From NCBI RefSeq assembly GCF_050030965.1, contig NZ_CP188297.1, positions 3,472,001 through 3,536,000 of the forward strand: 64,000 nt of DNA, in the 5' to 3' direction. A model generated the notes under the pieces. That model had not been told where the DNA came from. It saw only the letters and a list, made by a program, of their open reading frames with translations, and made no database searches. Both the position numbers and the translations under genes were made by a program. How positions within the stretch are numbered: the first letter of the stretch is position 1; every line of letters begins with the position of its first letter. Source of the stretch: Glutamicibacter sp002979865 (GTDB lineage: Bacteria; Actinomycetota; Actinomycetes; Actinomycetales; Micrococcaceae). Below are positions 61,598 to 64,000 of the stretch, in pieces.

Positions 61598-62659
61598 TCA
61601 GGCTTCGCCGCCAGCGCCTTCGGCGTCTTCTTCAGCGGCACGCACGCGCACGGACTGGTTGGCATCGCGGGCGGCCCGGCGCAGCTTCTTATCCGACAAG
61701 CCGCGCTCGCCCAGTGCTTCAGGGGTCCACTCGCCGTCGGCGTGATCGCGCGTCCATGCGCTCAGGTCCTCATCGGAGTACGAATGCTCCTTGATGCGCT
61801 TGGCCTTCGGGATGCCATCGGCGGAATCGGCCAGACGGCGGCAGGTGATCAGGAATGCGGTGTGCGCGACCATGCGGTGATCCGGGCGGACGGCCAGGCC
61901 GTCGACGTGCCAGCCGCGCACCAGGGTTTCGAAGCACTCTGGCTCGGTGAACTGGCCCGAAGCACGGATGGCCTCGACCACGCGGGACATCTGGGTCACC
62001 GAGGACACGTAGTTGGTCCACACGCCGCCTGGCGCCAGCACGGTAGCTACCGCATCCAGGCACTCCCAGGGGCTGAGCATGTCCAGGACCACGCGGTCGA
62101 TGCTGCCCGGTTCTTCCAGCTCGACGACCCTGTCCTGGAAGTCGCCGATGGAGATCTGCCACGACGGGTGCTCGCCACCGAAGACGGTGGAGATGTTGCC
62201 GCGGGCGATATCGGCGAATTCCTCGCGTCGCTCGAAGGAGTGCAGGAAGCCCTCATCGCCGACCGCGCGCAGCAGCGAGATGGACAGCGCGCCGGAACCG
62301 ACACCGGCTTCGACGACGCGCGCGCCCGGGAAGATGTCGCCGAACTGCACGATCTGCGCGGCATCCTTCGGGTAGACCACGGTGGCGCCGCGCGGCATGG
62401 AGAGCACGAAATCCTTGGCCAGCGGGCGCAGGGCCTGGTAGCGGAAGCCGTCGATGTTCTCGATGACCGAGCCTTCGGGCAGGCCGATGATGGCCTCGTG
62501 CGGCAGCACGCCCTTGTGCGTGTGGAACTCTCCACCGTGCTGCAGGGTGATGGTGTTGATCCGGCGTTTCTCGTCGGTCAGCTGCACGCGGTCGCCGACA
62601 CGGAAGGGGCCGCGACGGGCTGCCGCGCCGTGCGGCGCCTGGCTCTTAGCTTCGCTCAC
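61598..62659 (-). CDS. trmI: tRNA (adenine-N1)-methyltransferase TrmI (m1A58)
   Basis: SAM-dependent enzyme that makes m1A58 in the tRNA T-loop, 353 residues. FVLSMPRGATVVYPKDAAQIV, given here as FVLSMPRGATVVYPKD, is the TrmI signature; the SAM site is VVEAGVGSGALSISLLRAVG; LDMLSPWECLD is motif IV-like. The C-terminus has an extra charged tail of about 60 residues (SDKKLRRAARDANQS), common in Micrococcaceae. It lies 42 bp after the M50 protease gene. Confidence 0.95.
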   Translation of the reverse strand: MSEAKSQAPHGAAARRGPFRVGDRVQLTDEKRRINTITLQHGGEFHTHKGVLPHEAIIGLPEGSVIENIDGFRYQALRPLAKDFVLSMPRGATVVYPKDAAQIVQFGDIFPGARVVEAGVGSGALSISLLRAVGDEGFLHSFERREEFADIARGNISTVFGGEHPSWQISIGDFQDRVVELEEPGSIDRVVLDMLSPWECLDAVATVLAPGGVWTNYVSSVTQMSRVVEAIRASGQFTEPECFETLVRGWHVDGLAVRPDHRMVAHTAFLITCRRLADSADGIPKAKRIKEHSYSDEDLSAWTRDHADGEWTPEALGERGLSDKKLRRAARDANQSVRVRAAEEDAEGAGGEA

Positions 62660-62701
62660 TGATGTGATCCTTTTCTTGGTGCTTTTCAGTCTGTATAGAG
62701 T

Positions 62702-63829
62702 TTACTTGCGGCGTCCGGTGACGGCGTTGACGATCTGCCGCTGGTGCAGCAGGCCCACCACCTGCCCGGTGGCGCTGATCACCGCGTATTCGGCGCTGTC
62801 CACGCTGGCCAGGTAGTCGATCAATGCGCGGCCATCGGAATCCTCGGCCACGATCGCGCCCTGGCCCAGGGCACGGGACACGGCCAGGGCCGGAACCTGG
62901 GCCGCCTGGTTCGGGTCCACCCGGGACAGCGCCTGCGCATCGATGACCCCGACCGGCATCCCCTTCGGGTCGACCAGGATGATCTCTCCCCCGCGCGCGT
63001 TCTGGCGGGAGAGCACGTCGGCAACGGTTGCGTGCGAAACCATGGCCGAAGCCGGGCGCATCAAGTCGGTGGCGATCACGGTGGGCAGGTTCAGCATCAT
63101 CTTGGAGTGCGCAATCAGCTGCGTGGTGGCTTGCCACATGAACATCGCCACCATGATGCCGACCACCACCGTGATGATCTGGGGCTGCTCGCCGCGTACC
63201 AGAGGATAGATCACGAAGTAGAAGACCAGGCCCACGGCGATTGCCCGGCCCACCCAGCTCGAGGCGATGGTGCCCTTGAACTGGGATCCGGTGGCCTTCC
63301 AGACGATCGATTCGACCAGCCGCCCGCCATCGAGCGGAAGCCCGGGCAGCGCGTTGAAGGCGCCGAGCAGCAGGTTGGCATAGACGAAGAAGTCCAGCAG
63401 CAGGTTCGGGTACACGCCCATGGGCGCGTTCTCGATCACCAGCCAGCCGAGTCCGGCCAGCAGGAAGTTCGACAGCGGTCCGGAGAGTGCCACCCAGAGC
63501 GAGGCGCCGGGCTTGGCCTTGAAGGAACCGAACTGGGTGTGCCCGCCCATCAGCGTCAACACGATGTGCGCATCGGGCCACTTGAAGGCGCGCGCGGTCA
63601 TCGCGTGCGCGACCTCATGGATCAGCACGGCCACGGCAATAGCCACCGCGCAGGCCAGGCCCATCAGGTAGGCGTTCAGCGGCGGGATGATTCCGCCGCG
63701 CGAAAGCTGGATGCCAACGCTGAAGGTGATGACCGCGGTGATGATGAACCACGAGCTGGAGAGGTAGACCGGGACGCCGCCGATACGCCCCAGCTTGATT
63801 CCAGGGGACTTTTCCTGAGTGTCGCTCAC
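62702..63829 (-). CDS. Site-2 protease family M50 metalloprotease with CBS pair
   Basis: Membrane-embedded protease, 375 residues with about six helices. Zinc site HEVAH (in VLIHEVAHAMTARAF) and the third ligand in NALPGLPLDGGRL, as in Rip3/SpoIVFB-like proteases. The C-terminal part has two CBS domains (VIATDLMRPASAMVSHATVAD, then GQGAIVAEDSDGRALIDYL). Possible substrates are anti-sigma factors; none is visible nearby. The GTG start overlaps the upstream HAD gene stop (GTGA). Confidence 0.92.
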   Translation of the reverse strand: MSDTQEKSPGIKLGRIGGVPVYLSSSWFIITAVITFSVGIQLSRGGIIPPLNAYLMGLACAVAIAVAVLIHEVAHAMTARAFKWPDAHIVLTLMGGHTQFGSFKAKPGASLWVALSGPLSNFLLAGLGWLVIENAPMGVYPNLLLDFFVYANLLLGAFNALPGLPLDGGRLVESIVWKATGSQFKGTIASSWVGRAIAVGLVFYFVIYPLVRGEQPQIITVVVGIMVAMFMWQATTQLIAHSKMMLNLPTVIATDLMRPASAMVSHATVADVLSRQNARGGEIILVDPKGMPVGVIDAQALSRVDPNQAAQVPALAVSRALGQGAIVAEDSDGRALIDYLASVDSAEYAVISATGQVVGLLHQRQIVNAVTGRRK

Positions 63830-64000
63830 GCGCTAACCTGCACCAACCATCGAGTCATTTCATGTACATCCACGGATGCCAAGCTGTCGATCCGGCGCCA
63901 ATTGCCTTCGCCCGGGTCGGTGGCGTTGGGGACCAGCACCGCATGCAGCCCGGCCGCGGACGCCGAGGCGATGCCCGGCACGGAATCCTCGAAACCAATG
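63826..64000 (-). CDS. HAD family hydrolase (C-terminal part)
   Basis: The last 58 codons of a HAD-superfamily (IA-type) phosphatase, cut by the right edge of the window. IGFEDSVPGIASASAAGLHAV holds the motif IV/family signature (given here as FEDSVPGIASASAAGL), followed by a C-terminal tail ending RWLVQVSA. The stop overlaps the M50 gene start, so the genes are coupled. The N-terminal motifs and start are outside the window. Confidence 0.85.
   Translation of the reverse strand, partial: IGFEDSVPGIASASAAGLHAVLVPNATDPGEGNWRRIDSLASVDVHEMTRWLVQVSA

Overview
The window looks like a stretch of chromosome from a high-GC Gram-positive actinobacterium of the Micrococcaceae (Glutamicibacter/Arthrobacter type). 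This is inferred from gene content and order: a fused PafBC regulator, a Pup/Dop/PafA/ARC pupylation locus, RbpA, an actinobacterial ctaE-qcrCAB and ctaCDF respiratory set, HrcA/CIRCE control of dnaJ, and DUF3043, DUF3097, DUF3054 and DUF3817 proteins. It is mostly core genome. I see no insertion sequence, prophage, CRISPR array, rRNA or tRNA gene.

Layout. 0-9.4 kb: end of holA, rpsT, an orphan MazF-like protein, lepA-hemW, a DUF4870 membrane protein, a DUF3097 protein, and the CIRCE-controlled hrcA-dnaJ-rsmE group. 9.4-17 kb: a 54-nt perfect palindrome, a GerMN lipoprotein, phoH-ybeY-CNNM protein-era (overlapping genes), then leuA behind a leucine-rich leader peptide and attenuator-like structure. 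17-24 kb: recO-uppS, an alpha/beta hydrolase, pyrD, a DUF3043 protein, an M20 dipeptidase, an A-type Fe-S carrier. 24-34.8 kb: aerobic respiration (ctaCDF on the plus strand; ctaE-qcrC-qcrA-qcrB on the minus strand), separated by a GntR regulator and about 1 kb without a recognisable gene; trpD lies divergent from ctaE. 34.8-46.5 kb: a small Lrp-type sensor domain, a SatD/membrane-protein pair, small membrane proteins, an arsenite-type transporter, a HAD hydrolase, an ArsR/SRPBCC pair, the overlapping zapE-def-rlmA group, an NfeD/SPFH pair, rbpA and a polyprenol-phosphate mannosyltransferase. 46.9-64 kb, all on the minus strand: amidohydrolase, helY, tatC, tatA, fused pafBC, two FKBP prolyl isomerases, pafA, pup, dop, arc, trmI, an M50 protease and the end of a HAD hydrolase.

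How it fits together. The right third is the actinobacterial pupylation neighbourhood, but prcBA (the 20S proteasome) is absent from its usual place between pup and pafA. The ARC ATPase also lacks the C-terminal tail used to dock to a proteasome. Pupylation here therefore looks uncoupled from 20S degradation unless proteasome genes lie elsewhere.

Regulation visible in the DNA: a CIRCE operator before hrcA; a leucine leader peptide before leuA; a GGGAAT-N18-GTT promoter before rbpA, matching the SigR/SigH oxidative-stress type; and a repeated layout in which a TANNNT-like -10 box lies 6-7 nt before a start codon that has no good Shine-Dalgarno (leuA leader, ctaE, trpD, satD, pafBC and others). 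That layout indicates leaderless transcripts. Many operons end in unusually long, near-perfect hairpins. The sites were read by eye; no search or folding program was run.
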